A DNA stretch of 64,000 nucleotides from Diphasiastrum complanatum. Its lineage: Eukaryota > Streptophyta > Lycopodiopsida > Lycopodiales > Lycopodiaceae. Below the pieces are notes generated by a model that ran no database searches, was not told the origin of the DNA, and worked only from the letters and a program-made list of their open reading frames with translations. The position numbers and the translations under genes are program-made. The stretch spans positions 45,258,180 to 45,322,179 of the forward strand of contig CM055101.1 of NCBI GenBank assembly GCA_029204225.1, in the 5' to 3' direction. Each line of letters starts with the position of its first letter. Position 1 is the first letter of the stretch. Shown piece after piece: positions 11,301 through 23,779 of the stretch.

Positions 11301-11829
11301 ACTTGAGTGGTTAGGAAGATCTCTGATTAACTTTTATGAATGGACCAATTTTTGATGTGATCCTCATCAACTATGGACTCTATAGGTAGGAGCTTGGCGA
11401 GAGCGTATAGTGATATGTACTGGGAAGTACGGGCCACCTCCAGCTCTAGTGAAAGCTTTCCTAGATGCAGGAGCCAAAGCAGTCATTTCACCTGCTCAAG
11501 GACCCCCCGATTTAAGATATGATAACAATCGGAATATTAGCAACGGTGATAGGGACTTGGAAGCTGGTGAAAATGGTCGTTTTGTTATCGCAGATGAAGA
11601 AGAAGAAATGGAAACAAACAGTGTTGGTAGTGACTGGGAGGACAGTGATATGGAAAATAATGAAAGTGGGTTGGAAAGGCAACGGGTTGAAGAAAAGGAC
11701 TTAGCTGCCTTTATTTGCTTGTTATATGATGCTCTCTTCAGGGAGGGTATTGGAGCTGAAGCTGCTCTACAGCGTGCCTTAGATGCATACCCTAAGCAAA
11801 ATTATTGCTGCCATGTTCCAAAGATCTAG
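5389..11829 (+). CDS. pPLAI: Patatin-related phospholipase A I, C-terminal half, 11 exons
   Basis: Exons 5389-5649, 5760-5881, 6066-6227, 6796-7000, 7256-7392, 7664-7805, 7967-8176, 8320-8809, 8895-9108, 9298-9387 and 11386-11829 join in one frame (2477 bases: two bases of a split codon, then 825 codons including the TAG stop). The product matches the plant phospholipase/galactolipase family that includes Arabidopsis At1g61850, which hydrolyses membrane lipid acyl chains and is linked to basal jasmonate. Seen: oxyanion loop DGGGMRG (about 5463), nucleophile GTSTG (Ser codon 5568-5570), catalytic Asp in DGAIVANNP (7273-7275), conserved KGGWRYLDTGQVLIESA, PFASPLLTGS and an acidic tail with SDWEDSD before the end. 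The family also has leucine-rich and armadillo repeats of about 480 residues before this point; those exons are not seen in the 5.4 kb upstream. No active-site residue is lost, so the gene is probably functional. Confidence 0.93.
5882..6065 (+). other. Probable GC-AG intron in pPLAI
   Basis: The exon ending VVHGSK stops at AAG (5881) and the next base pair is GC, not GT. The downstream exon starts at 6066 after TTGTAG with HNADQFERLL, and keeping this conserved junction leaves no GT donor at the right place. GC-AG introns are a known minor class in plants, and AAG|GC fits their donor consensus. Confidence 0.7.
9388..11385 (+). other. Long intron 10 of pPLAI
   Basis: A two-kilobase intron, far longer than its neighbours (78 to 568 bases). 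The donor is ATG|GTAAGT at 9388 and the acceptor CTATAG|GTAGGAGC at 11385. It carries a copia fragment at about 9760-10150; the rest is AT-rich with no coding signal that I recognise. Splicing across it restores RWM|VGAWRERIVICTGKYG, conserved in the family. Confidence 0.8.
9760..10150 (+). mobile_element. Ty1/copia integrase-to-RT fragment in intron
   Basis: The plus strand reads DGKTPFEALFGRRPSV, then KKGIFLGL and SRDVIFEERN. These are the linker that follows the copia integrase core and leads to the reverse transcriptase. No LTR is found around it. The fragment is broken and old, in the same direction as the host gene, and lies wholly inside intron 10. Confidence 0.7.
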
Positions 11830-11863
11830 TTCTATTTGCCAAAATATTTTTTTTTTAAAGATC

Positions 11864-11869
11864 AATAAA
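11864..11869 (+). terminator. Possible polyadenylation signal of pPLAI
   Basis: AATAAA 34 bases after the stop codon, preceded by a run of T. It is the nearest consensus signal downstream of the gene. Signal use in plants is loose, so this is only a candidate. Confidence 0.4.
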
Positions 11870-12834
11870 GCCTGCAAGTAGGCTGCTTCAAGCGAGCACT
11901 TAAGAGTTACAGTGAGCATTACCGTAAGTTTGTTTTGGAAGAAAGGTGTGCATTTTTTGCTTGATGATGAGAAAATAAGCAAGTAATGTGAATAAGTGGC
12001 CACAATTGTGTCACTCATACACGTAGAAATTTTTTAGAGACATTGTTGCAGTTTTCAATGTTGGGGGAAGTTGATAATAGACCTACCTCAAATCTTATGA
12101 GGTCAACTGAAAACAAATATCTCTGTTCTATGGAACAGCACCGGCTTGTAAATTCTATATTTGGCAAGATTTTGCCTTTGCAGATTTGGAACATGCTCTT
12201 GACGATTGTATTTTGTGTGACCATGTGAAATGCCATGTTGGAGTTTATCAGTTAGTTTGCAAGGAGTTATGAACAAAGTTGCACTAAAATGTTAATCAAA
12301 CCCTTGGTTGTAGCCTGTAGGGTACCCATCTTCAAGAAAGTCCGAATGTTCCACGTGTACAGAACTCTCTGCACACCAAGTTTTATTTTTATGCTAGTTT
12401 TCATTGTTTACCATATGTAATCAATATTTTTTTGTTTACAGCTATTATGTATGTGTATTAGGAGTGTTGCTTGTTATTATGCTATGATTTAAAATATAGT
12501 AATTTTTGTAATATATTCTGATATAACAATCCTATACCTAGTGAAAACGAATACATGCACATTTTTGTGTGCATGACAAAAAATGTGCATGTAACATGCA
12601 ATGTCAGCTAGTCAAGAGTAAACTCTCCTAGTGCTAAGAGTAGTGACCAATAACACCAAAGAAGGCTTCTGCTGTTGGAAGTACATTGATTTCTTGCTTT
12701 TAAAATAGTTGAAAACACGGCTAATTTAAATCTATGCCAGTTCTTTTGTAGCTAGTATTCGAATATTATCCCCCTAGATATAGACATTTCTTCTTCTGTA
12801 TTGTCAATTGGAAGATATCTATTAGTGAGATTGG

Positions 12835-13015
12835 AATACTTCCAATATCGTGAATTTGATTTGAGAAGTTAGTGATGTCATATGGTAAAGCTTAGAAGAG
12901 ATATGCAGCCAAAAAAGTAAAAAGGATCTATATCAAAACAATAATATAGAATCCAATAAATTAAAAATCTTAGCCAACCAGCATTGCTTATCAGTACCCA
13001 AGCATAACTAAAGAA
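12835..13015. repeat. Dispersed repeat, copy 1
   Basis: Shares a series of words in the same order with 15358-15570: GAATTTGATTT, GAAGTTA..GATGTCA, GGTAAAGCTTAGAA, GCAACCAAAAAAGT-like, AAGGATCT, CAAAACAAT, CATTGCTTAT and ATACCCAAGCA-like. Estimated identity is about 75 percent by eye. Family unknown; no coding part seen. Confidence 0.6.
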
Positions 13016-15164
13016 TCCGGATCTTTAAAATTTCCACGTTGCACACAAAAGAAATATTTGTTTAACAATTAAGGTTATAAAAATGACAAAAATCTGGATT
13101 ATATTTAATTACATTTTTACTAGAAAGAGAACAAGCTTTATAAGTTTCCACTAGAGAATGGACTTCCACTCAATAACAATTTTAAATAGAATTTTTTGCA
13201 AACAAATACAAAAATGTTTGGGGATTTATCCACATATAAAATGACAAAACATTTGTGAAACTTACAAAGAACTTCCTTCTTAGTAGAAAATGACGGATGA
13301 GTATTAGTAGATGAAACAAATGAGTCTTTTGTTACATGATTTAGAACTTTAGCTTTCCATTCCAATAACATACCATGAACTCTGAAAGATTCTTCACTAC
13401 AATAAATGAACTTATCAATACTCTTAGTTATAGATTCTAACAAGGAAGAAACGTTTCCATCAATGTGCTCAATAGGAAAGACCCTGAAATATTCAAAACC
13501 ACATTTAGCTATAGTAGTCAACAAAGGTTTTAACTACTCTTTAAGAAATTGAGCTATGCACTTTTCTAGCTTCTCGAACATGTTTTTGAAAATGAGAGCA
13601 ATAAGTTCGGCCAACATATATTGTAGCACTAGTTTGTATGTTGTGAATGACATAGGTTAGTGAGGTGGTATGGATTGCACTAAGAGGCATAATAGTATGT
13701 AAATGTTCTTTTCTTAGTCGTCTAAGGTGAGTCAAGATTGTAATATGGTTATTTTACAATGAGTACTAATAAGCAAAAGACTTGAAAATAGATCATTTAA
13801 TAGGGCTTTTTCCATAATTAGGAGTTTATTTGGATTACTTCTAGACAAAAAATTAATCCTTTCTCTACTAGCAAGACAAGTCCAAGTATGGAAGAGCAAG
13901 CTTTTGAAATGATGTAGAAGGAGAGCCAATGATTATACTTTTGAGTAGTCGAGCAAGTGTCTGTGACTAGGCCCTCCTTAAGGCTATTCATTAGAGGTCG
14001 AAATTAGTGTTGACCACACCCCTGATTTGTTTAATTGGGCAACTATAAAGTGGTGAGGTACCCAAATAGGTCCACCTATTTCACTAAAGATTATTGACAA
14101 TAGCATGCAATCAAGTGCCCTCCTCTCCTTAAGGATTATTGACAATAGCTGCGAAAGAAAAAAAAAACTCATGCGAGTATGGTTCAGACTCTAACATGGT
14201 GAGACAGTTAATTCGACCATGAGAGAGAGAGAGTGTGTGTATATGTGTGAACATATGAAATATAGGAACATAAATGGATTCATTCAATCCACAAGAGTGA
14301 TTGGTTGCATTACTATCTCCATTTCTATCAATTTACAAAAACTGAAAATGTCACAATCTTGATATGTAAGCTAGAACAATCTAAACAAAGTAGTTTATGT
14401 CCATATGATCGGCATTTTGTGATGACTTGATATTTTGTAATAGTTTAAAATGTTAATTATGATTACACGTGGCAGTTTTATAGTAGTCAATGCAACAAGC
14501 TTCCACACGGAAGGTCCCTGGAATTGGACGTACCTTTTGAGCAGAATCCTATGTAAATTAGTGCTTCAAAACAATTTACAAAAATTATGTTAGGTGAGGT
14601 GCCACTAAATCCTTCGTTAAAACCAAGGAATTAATTTCACGACTTTGATACCATCAAGAACAAGAACCTAAACATTAAGAAATATCAAAATATTTATTTG
14701 ATGAAAAGTGCAACCTAGAAAAACTTGACTACAACCACACATGGACAAATATGGTTTTACCACTAAACATTAGCAATGTCGAAAGGTGAAAAGAAAAAAA
14801 GTAGATCTTAAATTAATTTTAAGTGAGTGAAACAATTTAACAAATTAGACTTTATCTATGTAAATGATTAACTAGAAGAGAGCTAAAAAATGATTGAGGC
14901 ACAATGTAACTTCTTAATAAGCAATAAATTGTGAAGTCAACCAAACTTCGAAAGCTTTTTAAGAGAAGAGTTAGATAGAGAAAAGGAGAATACATGGGTG
15001 AGCTAAAAGCAAGTGATTAGCCTTAATAAGCTATAAATAAAAAATAACTCAAACAAACTTCCAAAAAAGAAGAAGCCATGTATAGAAAATACAGAAGAAA
15101 ACATAGGAAAAGGACAAAAAATTGATTAAAAAGTTATCATGAAACAAGTAGTTTTGATTAATAA

Positions 15165-15330
15165 AATATCTAAATAGCTATAGCGACTTGTGCACCCTCT
15201 CAAGATATGCCAAGAAGAACATATAGATGACTACTACTTGGACAAAAATATCAGAGTAGCTATAGCGGCTTGTGCACCCTCTCAAGATATGCCAAGAAGA
15301 ACATATAGATGACTACTACTTGGACAAAAA
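15165..15330. repeat. Two-copy tandem repeat, 82-base unit
   Basis: Two head-to-tail units with a period of 82 bases. The shared block runs from TAGCTATAGCG through CTTGTGCACCCTCTCAAGAT to ACTACTTGGACAAAAA, with only a few differences. A recent local duplication. Confidence 0.9.
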
Positions 15331-15357
15331 TTCAACAAGAATTTGCATGTCTATTAG

Positions 15358-15570
15358 AGTGATAGGAAAATATCTGTCTATGAATTTGGAATATTTTTAA
15401 TCTCACAAATTTGATTTTCGAAGTTATTGATGTCAAAAGGTAAAGCTTAGAATAAAATATACATGCAACCAAAAAAGTCAAAGGATCTCTACCAAAACAA
15501 TTATCCAATAAACAATTTTTTTTAGTCAGCCATTATTGCTTATGTCTCATCAATACCCAAGCACAAGTTG
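15358..15570. repeat. Dispersed repeat, copy 2
   Basis: Diverged direct copy of the sequence at 12835-13015, 2.5 kb away. It directly follows the 82-base tandem duplication. No inverted ends or coding frames are evident. Confidence 0.6.
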
Positions 15571-16814
15571 TTATTTGGTTTTGAAAGAATCGAGATTTTC
15601 TTGGGTAGACCTAGTGTTGACTAAGAAGCAAATGATAATCAACAAGAAAAAATTTCAAATAAATAAAAATAAAATAAAAAACAAGGACCATAATTTAAAG
15701 ACAAGATTTACCAAGATATAAGCAAACAATATATGCAGATTCAAAACATCATAAATGAATTAATTGATCTTGAGCTAAATTTGGGTGCACATCCCTTTAC
15801 ATCAACAATGTAGAAACTATGCATCTAACATGCTAGAACATGAAAATTAATGCATAACTCATCAAGATACAAAGAACCAATTAGGTATTGGTCAGATCCA
15901 TACTACAGAAGTTCGTACATTATACTTTACACACGTGGAATGAAGTACAACAAGAAAATAAGCATTCTACACACTCAAATTGACAATATCAAGAGGAGAA
16001 GAGATAGAAGAAGACAATAATATTGAAGATGGATGTTCTCCACAAATAGAAAAAACTCTTGAATATTTTCTCCACACTGGTACAACTATTTATAGAAAAA
16101 ATAGTGTCACTAGGCCCCTTGCCAAATATTGTCCTAAATTTGTAGTTTCTAGGTACTTACCAAAAAACCTAGTCTTACTTGACTAGATGCAATGTATCTC
16201 CATCAACCAATAGTAATAGGTCCAAATCCGATCTTATCCACTTATATACTTGTTAAAAATAGTAAATACACTATTTTTAGACCTTATTGATATGAAAAAA
16301 TTAAGTGTCTAGGTGGAAATTTCACTTTGGCCTCCAAATTGCCAAATTAGACCAACTTAACTAGTTGACATTTTTCACAATATATACTTTCTATCATGTA
16401 TCTACACTCATATTCATGGCAGCTTACCACAAAATATATGCTAAAATGAAGAGAAACCACAACACATTTATGTTGATGACACAAAGAACCAAAATAAATC
16501 ACACTATCCATCAAATCCTAATGTAAATCAATAGAAAATAGTCAATTGCATACGAACATTATCACATTGAATTGCCATCCCAACCTCACATTGACAAGAG
16601 TAGGAGTTGTCTCTTAGAACTTTCAATTGCAAATAAGCCAAGAGATACAAGGACCATAAACATAAATAACCTGCTAGCTAGCTAGCTCCTAGTTCACCAT
16701 TGTTAAGCACTAAATGACTCTTAAAAATTTAAAGTTTTCTTTAGAACCTTTTACAAAATTTCACTACAAGTTGGCATGTGACACTGCCCTTAATTAAAAG
16801 ATTTTTGCCTTAGA

Positions 16815-17080
16815 AATTAAAGAGGTGACACGTGGTTGATATGGTAGTTGTTTTTGTACAACATTGGCTTGTGTATCCATATCTTAAATGATTGCACAAT
16901 CCATAATCTTTAGATCCACAAGCCTTGCCCTTGTGATGTCTTATAATCATTAGGTGGGAAGAACGATTGTGGAAAATCTAGTTGTATTAAGCACCCAAAA
17001 AATTGAAAATTCTAGAGGTGACTTTTGGTTGATACGGTAGTTGCTTTTGTACAATATTGGCTTGCATATCTATATGCACT
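16815..17080. repeat. Direct duplication of a 65-base segment
   Basis: The block GAGGTGACACGTGGTTGATA through TTTTTGTACAACATTGGCTTG at about 16821-16871 is repeated at about 17014-17064 with some ten substitutions. The two copies lie 193 bases apart. Confidence 0.7.
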
Positions 17081-17214
17081 AGCTTTGACTCTAATAACTC
17101 CGATGATGAGATAAGATGTCGGAAGGAATGACGAGCCAACGTAAGAATAAACTTCATGATGATGCTTCCACCTCTACTGCCAATAGTACTGACCAATCAT
17201 ATCTGCCATAGAGA

Positions 17215-18840
17215 AGTTGCACACACAAAGCAATGAGCAGTTCATAAAGCTCTCCACTGACCTTATTACAGTGGTTGATCAAAAGCTGAAAGGCTTGCAA
17301 TCTGGACCCACCCACGCCTACCCTAGAAGAGAGTCCACTTGGTGTTCATATTGCACTGGCAACCACATGGGAAATGAGTGCCCACATTTAAGACAAAGGT
17401 TAGAACACGATACTGCCACATCTCCAATATGAGCAATCATGACACGATTGACTGCCGATACAAACTATGGAACCAAGATGCACGCCCGACACCAACATCG
17501 TCACTTTGGCACAATGACAAGGTGCCTTACCCCAACGACCACCAAGATTGGCGCTACCTCCCATCCCTGCCAGAACCCAAGGACTAGTAGTGAGAAATCC
17601 ACAACCAGCTGCTCAGTAGTTGAATATGGTCGAGGTGACCGAAGAACCCTACTATCCTGAGGAAGAAGCATCGGACTCTATCCAAGTTCATTTTATAGAC
17701 GGAGTGAGTGGTGAGTTGATACCAATCTATGCGAACTAGCTTTGTGGTACCGGATTTAGAGCTCCCATTAAATTTTATGGATGTGGAGAGAATCATAGAA
17801 TTGGTGAGTGCCTTAACAAGCCGCAAAGGCAATTTCATCCCACTTTGTCGTGATTGTGGGTACGGACACGTGTATCTAATGTGTCCAATGAGAAAGGAGA
17901 AACAAGGAGAGATTTATGCCGCATTTGATGAGTGTGGTAGGAGAACCTAAGGCATCTACAATGCCCATATTCATCCAGACCAAATGACTAAACAAAGAAC
18001 CAGCCAAATTCGCTACTACATGACCTATTAGTGGCTCATCAGGTTCTTTATACCGTTGGAGAATACCCCAATCCCACAGTTGAACAAGAAAACTTCAGAC
18101 GATGAAGGAATGGGTAAGAGAATCCCAAACCCTAGATCAAGCCAGAGAAGTAGCCCAGGAGCATGACAAGGGTAGCCTGAGAGTGAAAATGATCGACGAC
18201 CAAAAGTTTCCTCCCACTCCCTAGTAAATATGAAGTTGTTGTACTTCATCTGTGAGACCAGACAGAATGCACAAGAGCATTTTGGTATGAAGATCCATTT
18301 CCAGAGCAAGGAGATGGAAAAGGACCATACAACTGTTTTGAAGGAGTTGAAGGATTGCAACCCATCCACCAAGTAGGAGTAGGATGAGAAAATGATGCAA
18401 AACACGTAACGATCCCTATCACACATCAATGGTTTCCACGAGAATCAGTAATTATGGATGGAGTATCAGGATTGAACATCATCTCCTCCAAGTTATACCA
18501 TGCATGAGGGCTTACTCATATGGTGAGTGCCCCTTTTACGATCCGACTAGCTGATCAATCGAGTGTGAAACCGTTAGGCTTAGCCAACGAAGTACATACC
18601 AAGAAATTTGATTCGGGCTAGATTTTGTAATCTTGGATTTGCCCGAACCCCCCCAATCCTATAGTGTCCTATTGGGAAGACCGTGGCTTAGAACATCACA
18701 AGCACTTCACGATTGGGGACAGAACCATATCGTTCTCCAGAACCACGATTCGACAATGAAGATCGATCTTGATACCTGGATTACGAAACCGACGGACCAA
18801 CGAGCCATGATCGCCAGCTGCCCAATCATTTCTTGACATA
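17215..18840 (+). mobile_element. Ty3/gypsy gag-protease fossil
   Basis: Parts seen on the plus strand: a zinc knuckle CSYCTGNHMGNEC (about 17341), a second one CRDCGYGHVYLMC (about 17845), and a retropepsin-like domain about 18440-18800, where VIMDGVSGLNIIS holds the active-site position and VLLGRPWLR the conserved Gly-Arg end. Both knuckles have the spacing CX2CX3HX4C seen in some plant gypsy gags. No LTR, reverse transcriptase or integrase was recognised nearby. Broken in many places and old. Confidence 0.6.
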
Positions 18841-19079
18841 GTGGCTTCTATGTGACATAACTCGCCTGACTCGAAAAATGCAATTCATATTTGGGACAAT
18901 TTGAATTTCCGGTCCAGTAGATTGGAAGAATATTATTGGCTGGCATGTGCAGCCCGTGGTTGTACTAAATTGTTTGGGTTAACCTCAAGTTAAAATTATC
19001 TTGGGACTTGGAAATAGCACTTACGGCAACAAAGCATGAAACTATAATGCTTTAGCGCCTATCCCTCGACTCTCATATT

Positions 19080-20230
19080 GACAGATTCAAACATGAGACT
19101 CTTCAAATTATGGCAATGAGAAGGAGACCGAGATCCTTGATCTGCTTTGTAATTTTTTATAATGAGAAGAAAGATGATGGCACATGGATTGCCTGCGAAT
19201 ATCGTAAGGCTTCTTGGGTATTGATGCATCCATCGGTGAGAGGGGCTTTTTGCCAAAAGAAAAAGGCCAAGTATACATATAGATCTTATTGTAAAGGTCG
19301 GATTGTTGATTTCAAAGTATCTCCAAGTGGACCTTTCAAAGGTGCTTGTTTAACATTTTTATATGCATTCAGAACTTAATGTGGATGTTGCAAATCCATG
19401 TGACTTTCGAAAATGCAATTGTAAGTATCTTAATCTTTTGAGTTGCTTGTCATTTTTTTAACATGTAATTGTATTAAAGAATGGAAACTTATTATGGTTT
19501 TGTATTGCAGATCTATATCCATCAAATTTCAAGACAACGATTGGTGGATTGCACTTAACGACAATATCATAAAGTCCTTTCGTTCCAAACTATATAATGA
19601 TGTGCAAAAGTCACTCAAAAAAATAGTACTGGATCAAAAAATGTGCACTTAAGCTGGTTTGCTCCAATATCAATGTTTTGTCAGTTCTTTTTCAAACACT
19701 AAGGTGCATCGAACCCCCACATTGTTTGTTTGCAAAAACCTATCAAATGGCTTTTTATTGAAATTCATGGACAAGAATCCACTGCAAATATAGAATACAG
19801 AATCAAACATTCATCCATATGCTTTAGATACAATATAGAAAAGCAAATGCTTACTATGGTGTTTCATTGTCAGAGATGGAAAAATTACAATGGTACTTGG
19901 GCCTTATTAGATCAAGACTTGGATAGCATTGGGCACACTGATCGTATATGCATTGATATCATGGTAAATGGGAACCTACTTACTACTATTGAGGTTGAGC
20001 AAGATTGAAGCTTATTCTACATTAGAACGAAGTCGATACTTTTACAACAAGATATTCCTAAATATTTTAGCTTCATATCAAATGAAAAATTGGTATGTAA
20101 TATATGTTTATCGGTGTATGAGTTTGTATTCATTATTTTTTTTGTCAATATTTTGAAAATTGTACTTTGAACAATGTATGTTTGTGTAGATACATAAAAG
20201 ACATGAAGAGAAAATTAGACACAAAGATTT
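19080..20230 (+). other. Unrecognised, splice-like unit
   Basis: No family is recognised. Two intervals look like introns: 19421-19510 (donor GTAAGTATCT, acceptor TGTATTGCAG) and 20093-20189 (donor GTATGTAA, acceptor TTTGTGTAG). Moderate open stretches flank them, for example an 89-codon frame at 19110-19379 with many K, R and aromatic residues, and a 92-codon frame at 19730-20008 that includes CFRYNIEKQ and GTWALLDQD. The frames cannot be joined into one clean reading, so this may be a decayed gene or chance. From 20230 to 20900 nothing further is seen. Confidence 0.25.
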
Positions 20231-20899
20231 GGGAGGAATTGTTCAGATAATAGAGCAATTATGATACAAGATACTCAATCATAGATGCTTGCAAGATGTG
20301 TAAACTCACGTAAATATCAATATATTTCAATTTTTGAGAATGTACACCGATCAAAGAGTGGCACCTTGGCAAAACAATCCAAGAACTCTTGGACACAGTT
20401 CTCGTAGTCAATGTGACATGATTAGAACATTAATCTATTCACTAATTTATTTACCTCTCATATATCCGGAGTCCAGATTGCATGATGTACCACTCTAAAA
20501 AAATTCTATACATTGGGGATGCAGAAACCAACCACAATTGTGTCCATCATCTTGTTGAGCTGACTGAAATCACAAAAGGCATAATAGGTTAGTTGAGCAT
20601 TCAGTCAAACAAAATCTATCTGCATACAATTAGCAAATACATGTTGAGAAATACTTACTTCCCCATCTACAATCTCCAAATGACTATTTACACTGGCTCC
20701 ATCTCCGGCTTGGGAAAAAACTACATCTTGCTGTACAAGGAGTCCACTTCTACATGGATGGACCTCAGGGAATTCATTATTAAACAGATGGGATTAATAT
20801 TCCCATCAGATTCTGCCCTTAAGGAGATTATGTGCATGCTCTAATGACGGCTACAAACAAGAGATCAATAAGTCACACTGAAGGAATTATTAAAAGTTA

Positions 20900-22817
20900 A
20901 TAGAGAAATGTTGAGAATATTAACATACTACATAGTCAATTAAACTGTTGCTTGATGCCATTGGCTGAGCAATAATCTTTGAACTCGTTTGAGATGTATT
21001 CACTACCGTTGTCGAGCCTGAGAGCTTTAATCTTCTTGTTTGTCTGCAACTCTGCATTTTCTTTGTATTTTCTGAAGAACTGGAAGGCTTCAGATTTGTG
21101 CTTCAGAAAATATACAACAGTTCTTTTAGAATAGTCATCTATAAATGTAATAAATAATCAAGCACCAAGTAGTGATGGTGTTTGCATTGGGTCGCATATA
21201 TCAGTAAGTACAATGTCTAACAAATCTTTAGATATATGTTTTTGATTTGATTTAAATGGTCTTCTTGTCTGCTTTTCTATGATACAGCTCTGGCAAATAG
21301 GAGGGTCGATAATTCGATAGTCTAAATCGAGAACTGAATAATGTCTAGACATGTTACCTATCGATACATGATTAAGGTGACCAAGTCTATAATGTCAAAT
21401 CAATCATTTATCAACAGATGTCGAACTGTTTAAAGCACAATGAGTTACAGAGTTACAATGACTAAGCCTATAGAGATATTCTTGTCTCTTTTCAAGTGCA
21501 AGAATTCTCTTGTTTTTATCTAGAATTCGACAAGAATCTACCTGAAACTCTACCTTATGTCCTAATTCTGTAATTCGATTTGTCGTCAGGTTCGAGATAT
21601 ACAATACATTTGGTATCAGTTTCAATAGTCCATTCTAAAAATTCATTTTAAGAGTACCTTCACCTTCAATTTTGTGTGAGCTGTTGTCTCCAAGGTGAAC
21701 GACTTTCTTGGTGCTATAGGCCGAATAGTTGAGAAACCATTCTTGATGGCTTGTCATGTATTGTGTTGCTACATAACTGAGAAACCATTTCTCCGATTGT
21801 TCGACATGGTGATGGTTCACCATGAAGACTTCATGCTCATCTTCGTTGTCTTCTTGGATTTTCTGCTTTGCGTTTGTTGAATGAGCTTGTTGATCCGGCT
21901 TCTTCTTCTTGTCATTTTTGAACTTCAAGATCTGACAGTCTTGGATTTCGTGGTTCGTCCTCTTGCAGTACTTGCAAAAGAGCCTTTTCTTGTTCTGAGA
22001 AGTTGTTGAGAGGTTTTCTGTGATTGCTTCTGATTGTTGTCGATTTGTCGGACAACTCTCTTCTTCTGTTGCTTCCTTGTATTCTTCTTCGAGAATAATG
22101 CTTGCGAGTTGTTGATGGAGGACGAGGATGCTCCATTCCTTCTTGTCTCTTCCTATAGTACCATGGTTATGACTCTGGACAAAGTAATTTTTGAGTTTGT
22201 GAAATCATCATCACCCAGTTTTCATATGAGGATGGCAGGCTGGACAATAAGGTCATTATAGTGTCATACTCTTCGATCACTGAACCTATTTCCGCCATTC
22301 GCTCCAAGAGAGTCTTGAATTGATTAATGTGATTATGGACAGAATCACTTTCTGACATTTTGAGTGAGAAGAACGTTTCTCATATGCAGCTTTGAAGTGA
22401 AATCTCTCACTTCGTACAGTGTGTTCAATATATCTCAAGCCTCTTTCGAAGATTAGGCTTGTCTGATATGGCCAATATGCGTGTCGGATATGTTAAGGAT
22501 GATCAAGGAGAAAGCCTTGCCATCCTTGAGCTTCCACTTGGAATGGTTTACTCATCGACACTGGGAAGTAGTTCAGTTCCAGTGACTATTTCTCAAAGCT
22601 CCTTGGCCATCAGTACTACCCTCATCTTGAATTTCCATAAGTGGTAATTCTAATCATTGAGTTTGTCTACCATTAGAGCATACTGTGATTGCGAATCCAT
22701 TTGGAAGTTCAGGATGAGTGTATGCATATAGTAGTAGATTATAAACAATTATAGCAAGTGTGTGACTTTGTATCAGAACAATCATTCTGATAATGTAGAA
22801 TTATAGCTCTGATACCA
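20900..22817 (-). mobile_element. Ty1/copia body, left member of a tandem
   Basis: On the minus strand, starting at a primer-binding site complementary to initiator Met-tRNA (22806-22817), the parts in order are gag (ESDSVHNHINQFKTLLERM, about 22350-22290), nucleocapsid region, protease region (about 21800), pre-integrase segment (CQSCIIEKQTRRPFKSNQ, about 21300) and the first part of integrase (about 20960). Reverse transcriptase is not in this body. Broken in several places. It shares the LTR at 22818-23779 with the next copia body. Confidence 0.8.
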
Positions 22818-23779
22818 TGTTGAGATTTACCCTGAGATTCTGCGCCTCACAACAGAGAGAAGCTAGCTGAAATCTTCAGTGTATACAACTATGTTTATTA
22901 GATTCAGACCAACTTCGACAGATCAAAGTCTGCCCTACTTGATCACAACTTTGAAGTCACCGGATTGATATGAGCGATTCCATAGCCATGCACGAATTAA
23001 TATAGTTTTAGATTTAGCTTTGCGGATTAGGTGCAAAGATTACAACAAAAAATCGACATAGGCTATCAGCCATATGAATAATTCAATCTACGAATACAGT
23101 TTATGTGCAAGCAAGAATCGATCTAAAAATAAATGAAAATGAGCATTCAATGCACAAACTAGATTATTGGAACATTGATTATTTAGTCGTGAATAGATAC
23201 AGTCTAAATGTGGTCAGAGTCGCGTTCTTTTTGAGTCGATACTCTGTGGTAACAAAGAGAATCGATTGATCATAATGAATAGATGATTCAGTTGACCGAG
23301 CAACTGAGAAGTTATTGGATATATACACATGGCTAACTAATTAATAGAATACTTAATTTGTACTTTACAATTAGGATTAAGGCACTACGTGCTGTTGGCA
23401 GTTGCCTTCAGTCAGTATCTTAATCTGTAAGAGATTCTGTTTGGTCGTGATGAGAGTACTGATGAGCCATTGATTGGTCGAGCGACTTTTGGAGTTGATT
23501 TTGATATACGAGTAATTGGTGAAGTCGAATTATTGATGTCGGGTGTCCGACGAATAGTCGGTGTCAGATGAGTCGATATGATTGACGAATAGTCGGGGTA
23601 GGCCGAATAGTCGATGTCGGCTGAGTTGTTAGGACACTGTCATCTATTCCTTTGTAATTCTACAAATGGTCAAACAGGTGTAATTCTGCAAAGTATACGA
23701 TTGCACAAGTATTTATAGCAATTAGTGAATGGATCTAGATTAGCAAAGAGATAGGGATGGAGATGATAGAAATCCAACA
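22818..23779 (-). repeat. Copia LTR shared by two bodies
   Basis: Begins TGTTGAGATTT and ends AATCCAACA, so it has the TGT...ACA ends of an LTR, 962 bases long. It lies directly beside the primer-binding site of the left body and directly beside the polymerase end of the right body. By eye it is roughly 80 percent like the LTR at 27861-28682 over the alignable parts (CTACTTGATCACAACTTT, GAGTCGCGTTCT and others). Confidence 0.8.

Larger units (their letters stand above)
11870..17100. other. AT-rich intergenic region with repeats, no gene
   Basis: About 5 kb of AT-rich DNA. All frames are short and without recognisable motifs. It holds a dispersed repeat in two copies (12835-13015 and 15358-15570), an 82-base tandem duplication (15165-15330), another two-copy repeat (16815-17080) and a short CTAGCTAGCTAG palindrome near 16674. 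No tRNA, rRNA or conserved exon was seen. Confidence 0.6.
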
